DNA of 64,000 nt, taken from positions 236,567 through 300,566 of the forward strand of contig NZ_PPDE01000003.1 in the NCBI RefSeq assembly GCF_002959915.1, read 5' to 3'. The translations under genes were made by a program, and so were the position numbers. Position 1 is the first letter of the stretch. Each line of letters starts with the position of its first letter. The DNA comes from Veillonella atypica KON (GTDB lineage Bacteria; Bacillota; Negativicutes; Veillonellales; Veillonellaceae). Positions 45,382 to 53,679 of this stretch are shown piece after piece. The notes beneath the pieces are model-generated. The model had not been told where the DNA came from. It searched no databases and saw only the letters and a list, made by a program, of their open reading frames with translations.

Positions 45382-46068
45382 ATGATTGAAGAATCCCTTC
45401 ATAAAATCCAACAACGCATGGCTGATGCAATGGCTAGCGTAGGGCGCACGGATACGGCGTTACTTGTTGCGGTTACAAAGAATCATCCTGTAACGGCTGT
45501 AGAGGAAGTGGCTCGCCTTGGATGCACTCATGTAGGCGAAAATCGCGTGCAAGAGGCAAAAGAAAAACAAATGCTTTATACAGGACCTAAATTGGTATGG
45601 CATTTAATTGGCCATTTACAAGTTAATAAGGTTCGTCAAGCGGTACCGATGTTTGATTTGATTCATTCTGTAGATAGTAAGAAACTATTAGATGAAATCG
45701 AAAAGGTTGCTGCTAAGCATGATAAGGTACAAGATATATTGTTACAAGTCAATGTAGCTCGCGAAGCGAGTAAGTCTGGTATGTCCGTAGAGGATTTTCC
45801 TGACATACGAGACTATGCGAAGACCTTACCGCATGTACGCGTTAAAGGGTTGATGTGCATGGCTCCGTTTTTCGAAAATCCGGAGGATGCAAGACCTATC
45901 TTTAGAGTGGCACATGCTTTGTATGAAGATATGAAAGGGTATTTCCCTGATGGGAATATACAATATTTGTCGATGGGGATGACACATGACTTTGAAATAG
46001 CCTTACAAGAAGGGGCTAACATCGTGCGTGTAGGCACTGCCATCTTTGGGGAACGTGTATATAACTAA
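45382..46068 (+). CDS. yggS: PLP homeostasis protein (YggS family)
   Basis: 228 residues of the PLPBP/YggS family. The PLP lysine is K33 in LLVAVTKNHPV; conserved GENRVQEAKEKQ, WHLIGHLQVNKVRQAV, IHSVDSKKL, LQVNVAREASKSGM and LSMGMTHDFEIALQEGANIVRVGTAIFG are typical. It is a monomeric PLP carrier/regulator without assigned enzymatic activity. GGGAGGAT precedes the ATG. Upstream of sepF, as in the Bacillus ylm cluster. Confidence 0.95.
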   Translation: MIEESLHKIQQRMADAMASVGRTDTALLVAVTKNHPVTAVEEVARLGCTHVGENRVQEAKEKQMLYTGPKLVWHLIGHLQVNKVRQAVPMFDLIHSVDSKKLLDEIEKVAAKHDKVQDILLQVNVAREASKSGMSVEDFPDIRDYAKTLPHVRVKGLMCMAPFFENPEDARPIFRVAHALYEDMKGYFPDGNIQYLSMGMTHDFEIALQEGANIVRVGTAIFGERVYN

Positions 46069-46107
46069 TTGGGAATATAACAGTGTGAGTATATTAGGAG
46101 GATTACC

Positions 46108-46602
46108 ATGTCTATGGGAGAACAATGGCAAAAAATCAAAAATTTTATCGGCATTAATAATGATGACCGTTATGATTATGATGATGAGTATGAATATGAA
46201 GATGATGAGGACTATGCAGAGGACGTGCCACCAGTAGCACCAACAGCAGCTGCATCTGAGTTCCATCCACGTAAGGTAGGAGGCACATCCACTATGACAC
46301 AACGTCCAACAGCCATGAAAGTAGTTGTTATCGAACCTAAGGTTTTTGAAGATTCTGAAAGCATCACTCATCAATTGCGTGACATGCGTCCTGTATTGAT
46401 TAACTTTGAAAATACAGATCCTCATGAAGCTGCTCGTATTGTTGACTTTGTATCTGGTGCAACATTTGCATTAGATGGTAAATTGGAAAAGGTAGGCAAA
46501 GACATTTTCATGTGCGTACCTGTTAATGTATCCATTGATTATAATAATGAATCTGAAAGTGGAACAACTGAGCAACAAGAATTTAACTGGCAAAATAAAT
46601 AA
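46108..46602 (+). CDS. sepF: Cell division protein SepF
   Basis: 164 residues. An N-terminal amphipathic stretch (MGEQWQKIKNFIGIN) suits membrane anchoring; an acidic, Tyr-rich linker (DDRYDYDDEYEYEDDEDY) leads to the SepF core at about 65-155 with VVIEPKVFEDSESITHQLRDMRPVLINFENTD and IVDFVSGATFALDGKLEKVG. SepF anchors FtsZ to the membrane in Gram-positives, cyanobacteria and archaea; its presence in a diderm agrees with Negativicutes. AGGAGG precedes ATG 46108. Confidence 0.95.
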   Translation: MSMGEQWQKIKNFIGINNDDRYDYDDEYEYEDDEDYAEDVPPVAPTAAASEFHPRKVGGTSTMTQRPTAMKVVVIEPKVFEDSESITHQLRDMRPVLINFENTDPHEAARIVDFVSGATFALDGKLEKVGKDIFMCVPVNVSIDYNNESESGTTEQQEFNWQNK

Positions 46603-46628
46603 TCCGGTATAGAAAAAGTGGTGATACT

Positions 46629-47417
46629 ATGTTGGGAAAAACAGTATGTATAGGCGTAGGCGCCATGGGTGGTGCCCTTTTACGAGGCGCACTTTCACAA
46701 GGCATATTACGTAGAGATAATGTATCAATCGTAGTGCGTCGCCCTGAACATCGCGACGAATTAGTTGACGAATTGGGCGTTACAGGTTTTGTAGAATTAC
46801 CTGATATGGCACAGTTTGACACGATTATCTTAGCTGTTAAACCACAGGTATTACCATCTGTATTGAGCCAATTAACGTCTGTGAAAGCGGGTGCTACGGT
46901 TATATCTGTAGCAGCTGGTGTAACATTAGATACCTTGCGCAAAGCATTACCAACCGCGGTGTTGTACCGTGCCATGCCGAATACTCCAGCATCTATTGGA
47001 TGTGGTATGACTGCGTTGACTGCGGATAATGGAGCTGATACAATTCACGTGGAGGCTTTATTTAATGCGGTTGGTGAAGTAGCCGTTGTCAGTGAAGCCG
47101 ACCTAGATCGATTAGGCGCTTTGTCTGGTGCCGGCCCAGGATATATGTTTGTCATTTTAGATGCCTTGGCTGATGCGGGCGTCCGCATTGGATTACCTCG
47201 TCAATTGGCGATTAAGGCGGCCGCCCAAACGATGTACGGGGCTGGTAAAATGGCATTAGAATCCAGCACACATCCTGCTATATTGCGCGATCAAGTGACT
47301 AGCCCTGGCGGCACTACGATTGCTGGCATTGGAGCTATGGAAAAAGGTGGCTTGCGCAGTGCCCTACAAGATGGGGTTGTTGCTTGTTTAGCTCGTTCCA
47401 ATGAATTGGGGAAATAA
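46629..47417 (+). CDS. proC: Pyrroline-5-carboxylate reductase
   Basis: Last step of proline synthesis. 262 residues with the Rossmann GVGAMGGALLRGAL (about 9-22), LAVKPQVLPSVL, AAGVTLDTLRKAL, RAMPNTPASIGCGMTAL and the C-terminal SGAGPGYMFVILDALADAGVRIGLPR signature plus LRDQVTSPGGTTIAG. GTGGTGAT upstream of the ATG. It overlaps the S4-domain gene by one base. ylmG, which often lies between sepF and ylmH, is replaced by proC here. Confidence 0.95.
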   Translation: MLGKTVCIGVGAMGGALLRGALSQGILRRDNVSIVVRRPEHRDELVDELGVTGFVELPDMAQFDTIILAVKPQVLPSVLSQLTSVKAGATVISVAAGVTLDTLRKALPTAVLYRAMPNTPASIGCGMTALTADNGADTIHVEALFNAVGEVAVVSEADLDRLGALSGAGPGYMFVILDALADAGVRIGLPRQLAIKAAAQTMYGAGKMALESSTHPAILRDQVTSPGGTTIAGIGAMEKGGLRSALQDGVVACLARSNELGK

Positions 47418-48202
47418 TGGCTGATACTAGTAAATTAATTAGATATTTTGAAGCAAGCGGTAGCGGTGAAGAAGCGCGCCGTATGCTTGATTTAGCAGAA
47501 CAAGTGGTAAAGGGAAAACCGTATCGCGTATGTGACTTTACAAGTCCTGCAGGACTTGTTATTGCGGATGCAATTAAGGCGGCTTATCCTGAATTACTCG
47601 TTCAATCCTATGGCGGCTATGAAGGGGCGGAACGTATTCGTATCGCCTTTGTAGATAGTCATTTTCAAGGTACAGTAGATATGGGTATCATTCCCTTGAA
47701 GGTATCTTGGGATCCACGATTTAGATTGTTAAATCATCGTGATGTGCTTGGTTCATTGATGGGGCTTGGCATTGATCGATCGAAATTTGGCGATATTATC
47801 ATGGGCCAAGGGGGCGCACAAATTCTCGTAGATAGCGCTGTAGCAGATTTTGTAGTGCAAAATTTTACAAAGATTGCTATGGTTGCCGTATCTGTAACTC
47901 CGATGGAGTTAGATGAGATAGCACCAAAAGAAGAAAAGATTAAAGAAGTGCGTACTACCGTTGCATCACTTCGATTGGATGCGGTAGCAAGCTCTGGCTT
48001 TAGCGTATCCCGTACCAAATTGGTGAGCGCTGTAAATGCCGGTTTATTGCAAGTAAATTGGCAACCTGCAAAGGGGCCATCCCAAGAGGTCAAAGAAGGG
48101 GATATCATCTCTATGCGTGGTCGTGGCCGAATGAAGGTAGAGGCTATTACGGGCACATCCCGTAAGGGACGTATCGGCGTTTACCTTAAACGATTTATGT
48201 AA
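47417..48202 (+). CDS. ylmH: YlmH-like S4-domain RNA-binding protein
   Basis: 261 residues. N-terminal YlmH-like region (DTSKLIRYFEASGSGEEARRMLDL and the DHRDVLGSLMGLGIDRSKFGDI segment), then an S4 RNA-binding domain at about 178-240 with RLDAVASSGFSVSRTKLVSAVNAGLLQVNW and VKEGDIISMRGRGRM. In Bacillus YlmH takes part in stalled-ribosome rescue and division-linked clusters. Overlaps proC by one base and is followed by a terminator. Confidence 0.92.
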   Translation: MADTSKLIRYFEASGSGEEARRMLDLAEQVVKGKPYRVCDFTSPAGLVIADAIKAAYPELLVQSYGGYEGAERIRIAFVDSHFQGTVDMGIIPLKVSWDPRFRLLNHRDVLGSLMGLGIDRSKFGDIIMGQGGAQILVDSAVADFVVQNFTKIAMVAVSVTPMELDEIAPKEEKIKEVRTTVASLRLDAVASSGFSVSRTKLVSAVNAGLLQVNWQPAKGPSQEVKEGDIISMRGRGRMKVEAITGTSRKGRIGVYLKRFM

Positions 48203-48212
48203 GCAAATAAGC

Positions 48213-48243
48213 AATCGGCTTGATTCATCAAGCCGATTTTTTA
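48213..48243 (+). terminator. Intrinsic terminator after ylmH
   Basis: AATCGGCTTGA (48213-48223), TTCA loop, TCAAGCCGATT (48228-48238), then TTTT: 11-bp perfect stem. Confidence 0.95.
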
Positions 48244-48294
48244 TACCGCTTATGTATATCTATAGTTTCATATGTAGGTATACATAAGCGGTAT
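48243..48294 (+). promoter_or_regulatory. 16-bp perfect inverted repeat upstream of the tetrapyrrole operon
   Basis: ATACCGCTTATGTATA (48243-48258) and its exact reverse complement TATACATAAGCGGTAT (48279-48294) flank a 20-base spacer containing TATAGT-like elements. It starts where the ylmH terminator T-run ends and finishes 22 bases before the first tetrapyrrole gene. It has no T-run after it, so an operator pair or a regulatory RNA hairpin is more likely than a terminator. Confidence 0.65.
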
Positions 48295-48316
48295 CATCAA
48301 TTATGCGAGGTTCATT

Positions 48317-48964
48317 ATGATATCTCTAACATTACAAACTACAGCGAGTGATACCATTTTATTTGTAGGTGGTGGCGCCGTGGCTGAACGACGTCTAGCA
48401 TTATGCTTAGACGAGCCCTGTCAATGCATTGTCATTAGCCCTGTTATAACAAATCAGATGAAAGCTTGGCTTGAGGATAACAGATTTATTTGGCACAATA
48501 CAGTGTTTAGCGATGACCATATAGACATTGTAAAACAATGTAAATTATTGTTTATTTGTACAGATAATAAAGCTGTTAATAATTATATCGAAGCTATAGC
48601 GCGCAATAATGGCATACTAGTCAATCGTGCCGATAATGCTACAGCTTGTGATTTCACAGTACCATCAACAATCGATATGGGTGATTTGCATGTTGCGATT
48701 AGTGCTAATAATGGGGGACCACGTATTAATCGCCTTGTGAAACAAGATATGATGAATCGTTATAATATATTGCAAATTGCCATACCGAGACTTAAAATTA
48801 TGAGGGAAGAGGTAAAGTTACTGATCCCTAGCGTAGAGGAGCGTAGCCGTTTTTGGCGTACTCATTTAAGCGAAACTGAATTTCAGGCTATTCTTAAGGG
48901 ACAATGGCCTTTGATAGAGGAGAAACTACACCATGCAATTAGTGGTATTAGGACTAAATCATAG
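48317..48964 (+). CDS. Precorrin-2 dehydrogenase / sirohydrochlorin ferrochelatase-like protein
   Basis: 215 residues of the CysG N-terminal/Met8p/SirC family that oxidises precorrin-2 to sirohydrochlorin (NAD-dependent). It has ILFVGGGAVAERRLALCL (Rossmann), NRADNATACDFTVPSTIDMGDLHVAISANNGGPRI, where the usual ISTxGxSP motif is altered to ISANNGGPR. Asp near CDF is conserved. The altered motif may affect chelatase function. It overlaps hemA by 32 bases, unusually long. Confidence 0.85.
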   Translation: MISLTLQTTASDTILFVGGGAVAERRLALCLDEPCQCIVISPVITNQMKAWLEDNRFIWHNTVFSDDHIDIVKQCKLLFICTDNKAVNNYIEAIARNNGILVNRADNATACDFTVPSTIDMGDLHVAISANNGGPRINRLVKQDMMNRYNILQIAIPRLKIMREEVKLLIPSVEERSRFWRTHLSETEFQAILKGQWPLIEEKLHHAISGIRTKS

Positions 48965-50207
48965 AAGTGCTGCCGTTGAGGTGCGTGAACGTTTCTCGTT
49001 TGAAAAAAACGAGGTAGAAAGCGCCTTAAATCGACTCTATGAATATGAAAAAATTTCAGAATGCGTCATTCTATCGACTTGCAATCGTACGGAAATTTAT
49101 GCCGTATTAGAAGATGTACAATCTCCTAAAGCGTATATGCTCGATGTATTAAAGCATTTAAAACATGCCGATACAATTGATGAATCCGCATTTTTCTTCT
49201 ATGAAGAGAAAGCGTGTATAGAACATCTATTCCGCGTATCTGCTAGCCTTGACTCCCTAGTATTGGGGGAAGGTCAAATCCTTAGCCAATTGAAAGGTGC
49301 CTATATTGCGGCCTATAGTGCAGGCTTTACGGGAACCGTATTTAATATCTTGTTCCAACGCGCTATTGGTGTTGGTAAAAAGGTTCGGACCAATACAGGC
49401 ATTGCGAATACACCTGTGTCTGTTAGTTACACGGCGGTTAACTTGGCGGAAGATAGCCTAGACAAACCACTTTCAGAAGCAACAGTCCTCATCTTAGGGG
49501 CTGGTACCATGAGTGAGTTAACAGCTACACACTTACAAGCAAAGGGCGTAAAAACCATATTCGTATCAAATCGAACTTTTACCAAAGCGGAAGCCTTGGC
49601 GAAGAAATTTAATGGGCAAGCCATTAAATTAGATCACTATGTAGAACAAGCGGAACATGCAGATATCATCATTACATCGACGGGGGCACCGCATTATATT
49701 ATTGGTGAAAAAGAGGCTAAACGGATTTCCGCATTGCGTCATGGACGTCCCATCGTGATGATTGATATTGCGGTACCACGTGATATTGATCCTGTCGTTG
49801 CGGATATCGAAGGTGTGTACCTATTCAATATCGATGCTCTAGAAAGCGTTGTAGAAGAAAATAAACAACAACGCGAGGAAGAGGCGAAACGGGCTGAACC
49901 GATTATTCACGAAGCCATCGATGAAGTGTTAGAAAAGTTTAGTTATTTATCCGTACGTCCTATGATGGCATTATTGACGGATAAGGCTGACCGTATTCGT
50001 CGCCGTGAATTACATCGAGCGCTGGCTAAATTGCCGGATATTTCCGATAAAGAGCGTCGCATCATTGATTCTATGAGTCGTATGATTGTTAGAAAAATGC
50101 TAAGAGAACCGATGATTCATTTCAATGAAATCGCAGGTACACAAGAAGAAGGTTTATATTGGGATTTATTCAAAGATATGTTTAATCTCGAGAAAGAAGG
50201 CTCGTAG
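48933..50207 (+). CDS. hemA: Glutamyl-tRNA reductase
   Basis: First committed enzyme of C5-pathway tetrapyrrole synthesis, reducing glutamyl-tRNA to glutamate-1-semialdehyde. 424 residues. LVVLGLNHRSAAVEVRERFSF and VILSTCNRTEIYAVLED contain the nucleophilic cysteine (STCNRTE, about C50). ASLDSLVLGEGQILSQLKGAY and VLILGAGTMSELTATHL (NADPH domain) and the C-terminal dimerisation helix with RRRELHRALAKL follow. It overlaps the upstream gene by 32 bases and hemC follows after one base. Confidence 0.96.
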   Translation: MQLVVLGLNHRSAAVEVRERFSFEKNEVESALNRLYEYEKISECVILSTCNRTEIYAVLEDVQSPKAYMLDVLKHLKHADTIDESAFFFYEEKACIEHLFRVSASLDSLVLGEGQILSQLKGAYIAAYSAGFTGTVFNILFQRAIGVGKKVRTNTGIANTPVSVSYTAVNLAEDSLDKPLSEATVLILGAGTMSELTATHLQAKGVKTIFVSNRTFTKAEALAKKFNGQAIKLDHYVEQAEHADIIITSTGAPHYIIGEKEAKRISALRHGRPIVMIDIAVPRDIDPVVADIEGVYLFNIDALESVVEENKQQREEEAKRAEPIIHEAIDEVLEKFSYLSVRPMMALLTDKADRIRRRELHRALAKLPDISDKERRIIDSMSRMIVRKMLREPMIHFNEIAGTQEEGLYWDLFKDMFNLEKEGS

Positions 50208-50208
50208 A

Positions 50209-51147
50209 ATGAGGAACCACATTAGAATTGGAACTCGAAAGAGTACTCTCGCTTTATGGCAGTCAGAATATGTAAAAAGTGAATTACAACGCTTATACCC
50301 TGGTATTACAGTGGAACTAGTCCATTTTAATACGAAAGGGGACCGTATTTTAGATAAGCCACTAGCGGAAGTAGGTGGCAAAGGTTTATTCACTGCTGAA
50401 TTAGAGGCGGCTATGCATGCTGGTGATATCGATATCGCCGTTCATAGTTTAAAGGATATGCCTACGGAATTACCAGACGGTCTTACATTAGGTGCTATTT
50501 CAAAACGGGAAGTACCATTCGATGCTTTGGTCAGTCCTAAATACAAAACATTGGACCAATTGCCAGAAGGTGCTCGCATTGGTACCAGTAGTTTACGTCG
50601 TCAAGCCCAATTATTGCATCGCCGTCCAGACCTACGCATCGAAGTCATCCGCGGCAATGTGCAAACCCGTCTTGGCAAGATTGAAACAGAAGGCCTCGAT
50701 GGCGTCGTATTAGCACAAGCAGGCCTTAAACGGCTCAGTTTAGATGATAGAATTACACAAGTCTTTACGGCGGATGAAATGATTCCTGCTGTGGGGCAAG
50801 GTGCTTTGGCTATTGAATGTCGCAGTGACGATACTGAGATGTTAGAAATACTTTCAAAAATCGACGACGAACCAACACGCCTTGCCGTAGAAGGGGAACG
50901 TAGTTTCTTGAATCAACTCAATGGGGGTTGCCAAGTGCCAATGGGCGTATATGGAACCGTTGAAAAAGGGCAGCTCATATTGAAAGCACTCATTGCATCC
51001 TTAGATGGTAAAACTGTATATGAAGGAGAATTGTCTGGACCTGCTAAGAAAGGGGTTATGTTAGGCAAAAACCTTGCGAAAGCCTTATATGAAGAAGGGG
51101 GCAAACACATTGTGGAAGCTCTTGTTAAGGAGGGAATCATAAAATGA
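50209..51147 (+). CDS. hemC: Hydroxymethylbilane synthase (porphobilinogen deaminase)
   Basis: Polymerises four porphobilinogens into hydroxymethylbilane. The ORF is open into hemA, but ATG 50209 gives MRNHIRIGTRKSTLALWQSEYV, the family start, and 312 residues. Conserved VHSLKDMPTELPDGL, GTSSLRRQAQLLHRRPDL and FLNQLNGGCQVPMGVYG, where the cysteine binds the dipyrromethane cofactor. It overlaps the cobA-hemD gene by four bases. Confidence 0.97.
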   Translation: MRNHIRIGTRKSTLALWQSEYVKSELQRLYPGITVELVHFNTKGDRILDKPLAEVGGKGLFTAELEAAMHAGDIDIAVHSLKDMPTELPDGLTLGAISKREVPFDALVSPKYKTLDQLPEGARIGTSSLRRQAQLLHRRPDLRIEVIRGNVQTRLGKIETEGLDGVVLAQAGLKRLSLDDRITQVFTADEMIPAVGQGALAIECRSDDTEMLEILSKIDDEPTRLAVEGERSFLNQLNGGCQVPMGVYGTVEKGQLILKALIASLDGKTVYEGELSGPAKKGVMLGKNLAKALYEEGGKHIVEALVKEGIIK

Positions 51148-52658
51148 CAGGTTTAGTATATTTGATCGGCGCAGGCCCTGGAGATTCTAAATTAATCACT
51201 GTAAAAGGTAAGGAATGTATAGAACGCGCAGATGTTATCGTGTATGACTATTTAGCAGATGCTCATTTATTAGAATGGGCTCGTCCTGATGCTGAGTTAA
51301 TCTATGCAGGTAAACAATGTAGAGAACATACTATGCACCAATGGGAAATCAACGAACTATTGGTAAAAAAGGGAAAAGAAGGCAAAATCGTAGCCCGCTT
51401 AAAGGGTGGGGATCCCCTCGTATTTGGCCGTGGCGGTGAAGAGGCAATGGCCCTTCGTGAGGCCGGTGTTCCTTTTGAATTTGTACCTGGTGTTACATCG
51501 CCTATCGCAGCGCCTGCCTATGCTGGTATTCCTGTAACACAACGCGCTATGGCTACATCCTTTGCGGTTGTTACTGGTCATGAAGACCCAACAAAAGCGG
51601 TATCTGGCATCCATTGGGAAGGCCTTGCCACAGCAGTGGATACCCTTTGCTTTGTCATGGGTGTAGGCAATTTACCTACAATCGCAGAAAAATTGATGGC
51701 TCATGGCCGCCCTGCTAATACACCAGTGGCGCTCATTCGCTGGGGTACTAAACCTGTTCAAGAGGTGCTTGTTTCCACACTAGAACATGTTGTAGAAGAC
51801 GTGGAAAAGGCACAACTAAAAGCACCAGCCATCATCGTCGTAGGCGATGTTGTAAACTTGCGTGAACAATTGCAATGGTTCGATAACAAGCCATTATTCG
51901 GCAAAACGATTGTAGTTACTCGTGCTCGCTCTCAAGCTAGCAAATTCCGCGATATGCTCATGAATCAAGGAGCCAATGTTATCCAAGCAGCAGCTATTAA
52001 AACAGAGCCTGTAGAATTATTTGATGAAGATAAACGTTTATTACATGGCGTAGATCGCTATTCTTGTGTCGTATTCACATCCGCTGAAGGGGTACGCTAC
52101 TTCTTTGATGCATTGTACGGAGAAGGTAAGGATGCACGCTCTTTAGGCTATGCTAAGGTATGTGCTATTGGCAGTGCTACAGCTAAGTCGTTGACTAACT
52201 ATGGTATTACGCCGGATATTATTCCTGTAGATTATAAGGCTGAATCTGTTGTTGATGCATTGAAACAGCATGTAAAAGCTGGAGATACGGTGTTATTAAT
52301 TCAACCTAAGAAGGCTCGTGAAGTGATTCCTCGTGAATTGCGTCACTTAGATATCGATGTAGATATCTTGCGCTTGTATGAAACACAACAAGATACATCT
52401 CAACAAGAGGCATTGGTAGATGCATTGCAACATGGTCATGTCGACTATATTACATTTACTAGCTCCTCTACAGTTACCAATACATTGGAGTTATTGGGTG
52501 AGGATGCACTTTCACTATTAGAACATACAAAGATTGCATGTATCGGACCTATTACGGCCGCTACGGCTATGAGTGCAGGTTTAAAGGTAGATATCATTAG
52601 TCCTGTATATACGACAGAAGGTCTTGTAGACACAATCGTGAAAGACTGCGCTAACTAA
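51144..52658 (+). CDS. cobA-hemD: Uroporphyrinogen-III C-methyltransferase fused to uroporphyrinogen-III synthase
   Basis: 504 residues. About 1-245 is SUMT (CobA): YLIGAGPGDSKLITVKGKE, IVARLKGGDPLVFGRGGEE and VPGVTSPIAAPAYAGIPVTQR. About 250-504 is HemD: KTIVVTRARSQASKFRDML, VVFTSAEGVRYFFDAL and ITFTSSSTVTNTLELLGE. The fusion thus turns hydroxymethylbilane via uroporphyrinogen III into precorrin-2 in one polypeptide, feeding corrin/siroheme synthesis. Such fusions are known in Firmicutes. ATG overlaps the hemC stop (ATGA). Confidence 0.95.
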   Translation: MTGLVYLIGAGPGDSKLITVKGKECIERADVIVYDYLADAHLLEWARPDAELIYAGKQCREHTMHQWEINELLVKKGKEGKIVARLKGGDPLVFGRGGEEAMALREAGVPFEFVPGVTSPIAAPAYAGIPVTQRAMATSFAVVTGHEDPTKAVSGIHWEGLATAVDTLCFVMGVGNLPTIAEKLMAHGRPANTPVALIRWGTKPVQEVLVSTLEHVVEDVEKAQLKAPAIIVVGDVVNLREQLQWFDNKPLFGKTIVVTRARSQASKFRDMLMNQGANVIQAAAIKTEPVELFDEDKRLLHGVDRYSCVVFTSAEGVRYFFDALYGEGKDARSLGYAKVCAIGSATAKSLTNYGITPDIIPVDYKAESVVDALKQHVKAGDTVLLIQPKKAREVIPRELRHLDIDVDILRLYETQQDTSQQEALVDALQHGHVDYITFTSSSTVTNTLELLGEDALSLLEHTKIACIGPITAATAMSAGLKVDIISPVYTTEGLVDTIVKDCAN

Positions 52659-52695
52659 TATACTGTCATTATTAAACGGAAGAAGGAAATTTACT

Positions 52696-53670
52696 ATGTA
52701 CGATTTAACCTATCGTCCTCGCCGTTTGCGCACTTCTCCAGAAATGCGTGATTTAGTACGAGAAACAACATTAGATACAACTGATTTGATATATCCATTA
52801 TTCATCGTTCCTGGTGAAGGCATAAAAAAAGAAATCGACACATTGCCAGGACAATACCATTTATCCGTAGACGAAGCGGTAAAGGTGGCGCAAGAGGCTT
52901 ATGACCTCGGTATTCGTGGTGTAGAAATCTTTGGTATTCCTACCTATAAGGATGAACAAGGTTCCTCTGCTTGGGATATGGAGCAACCGGTACAACAAGC
53001 GATTAAAGCCATTCGTGAAGCGGTGCCAAATCTATTGGTCATTGCAGACGTATGCTTATGTCAATATACCTCTACAGGTCACTGCGGCATGATTGATCAT
53101 CACGAAATTTTAAATGATGAAACATTGCCTCTATTGTGCAAGGTTGCCGTTAGCCAAGCACAAGCAGGTGCTCATATGGTGGCGCCATCAGATATGATGG
53201 ATGGCCGTGTAGGTGCTATTCGTGAAGCTCTTGATGAAGCTGGTTTCACCAATGTATCCATTATGAGCTATGCTGCAAAATATGCATCTGCCTACTATGG
53301 TCCATTCCGTGGCGCCGTTAATTCAGCGCCTCAATTTGGGGACCGTAAATCGTATCAAATGGATCCGGCTAATCGCTTAGAAGCAATGCGTGAAATCGAA
53401 CTCGACATCGCCGAAGGTACGGATATTATCATGATTAAACCGGCATTATGTTATTTGGATATCGTTCGCGAAGCACGTGATCGTTATGAATTGCCATTGG
53501 CTGTCTACAATGTATCCGGCGAATATGCAATGGTTAAAACGGCTGCAGCCGCTGGTCTTATCGATGAACAACGCCTTGTTATGGAAACGATGCTCTCCAT
53601 GAAACGGGCTGGTGCTAAGATTATCATTACATACCATGCCCTTGATGTGGCACGTTGGCTTAAACAATAA
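52696..53670 (+). CDS. hemB: Delta-aminolevulinic acid dehydratase (porphobilinogen synthase)
   Basis: 324 residues. Condenses two 5-aminolevulinates. YPLFIVPGEGIKKEIDTLPG near the start, metal region DVCLCQYTSTGHCGM (three cysteines of a Zn-type active site), MVAPSDMMDGRVGAIREAL, the Schiff-base lysines in SYAAKYASAYYGPFR and IMIKPALCYLDIV. AGAAGGAAA precedes the ATG. Followed after nine bases by hemL. Confidence 0.97.
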   Translation: MYDLTYRPRRLRTSPEMRDLVRETTLDTTDLIYPLFIVPGEGIKKEIDTLPGQYHLSVDEAVKVAQEAYDLGIRGVEIFGIPTYKDEQGSSAWDMEQPVQQAIKAIREAVPNLLVIADVCLCQYTSTGHCGMIDHHEILNDETLPLLCKVAVSQAQAGAHMVAPSDMMDGRVGAIREALDEAGFTNVSIMSYAAKYASAYYGPFRGAVNSAPQFGDRKSYQMDPANRLEAMREIELDIAEGTDIIMIKPALCYLDIVREARDRYELPLAVYNVSGEYAMVKTAAAAGLIDEQRLVMETMLSMKRAGAKIIITYHALDVARWLKQ

Positions 53671-53679
53671 GGAGTGACT

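Noticed and set aside
46003..46425. 140-codon minus-strand ORF opposite yggS/sepF
   Set aside because: Shadow frame of clearly coding sepF; cysteine- and isoleucine-rich nonsense composition.
50125..50208. N-terminal extension of HemC into hemA
   Set aside because: Out-of-frame overlap with conserved hemA sequence; the family start MRNHIRIGTRKS is at 50209.
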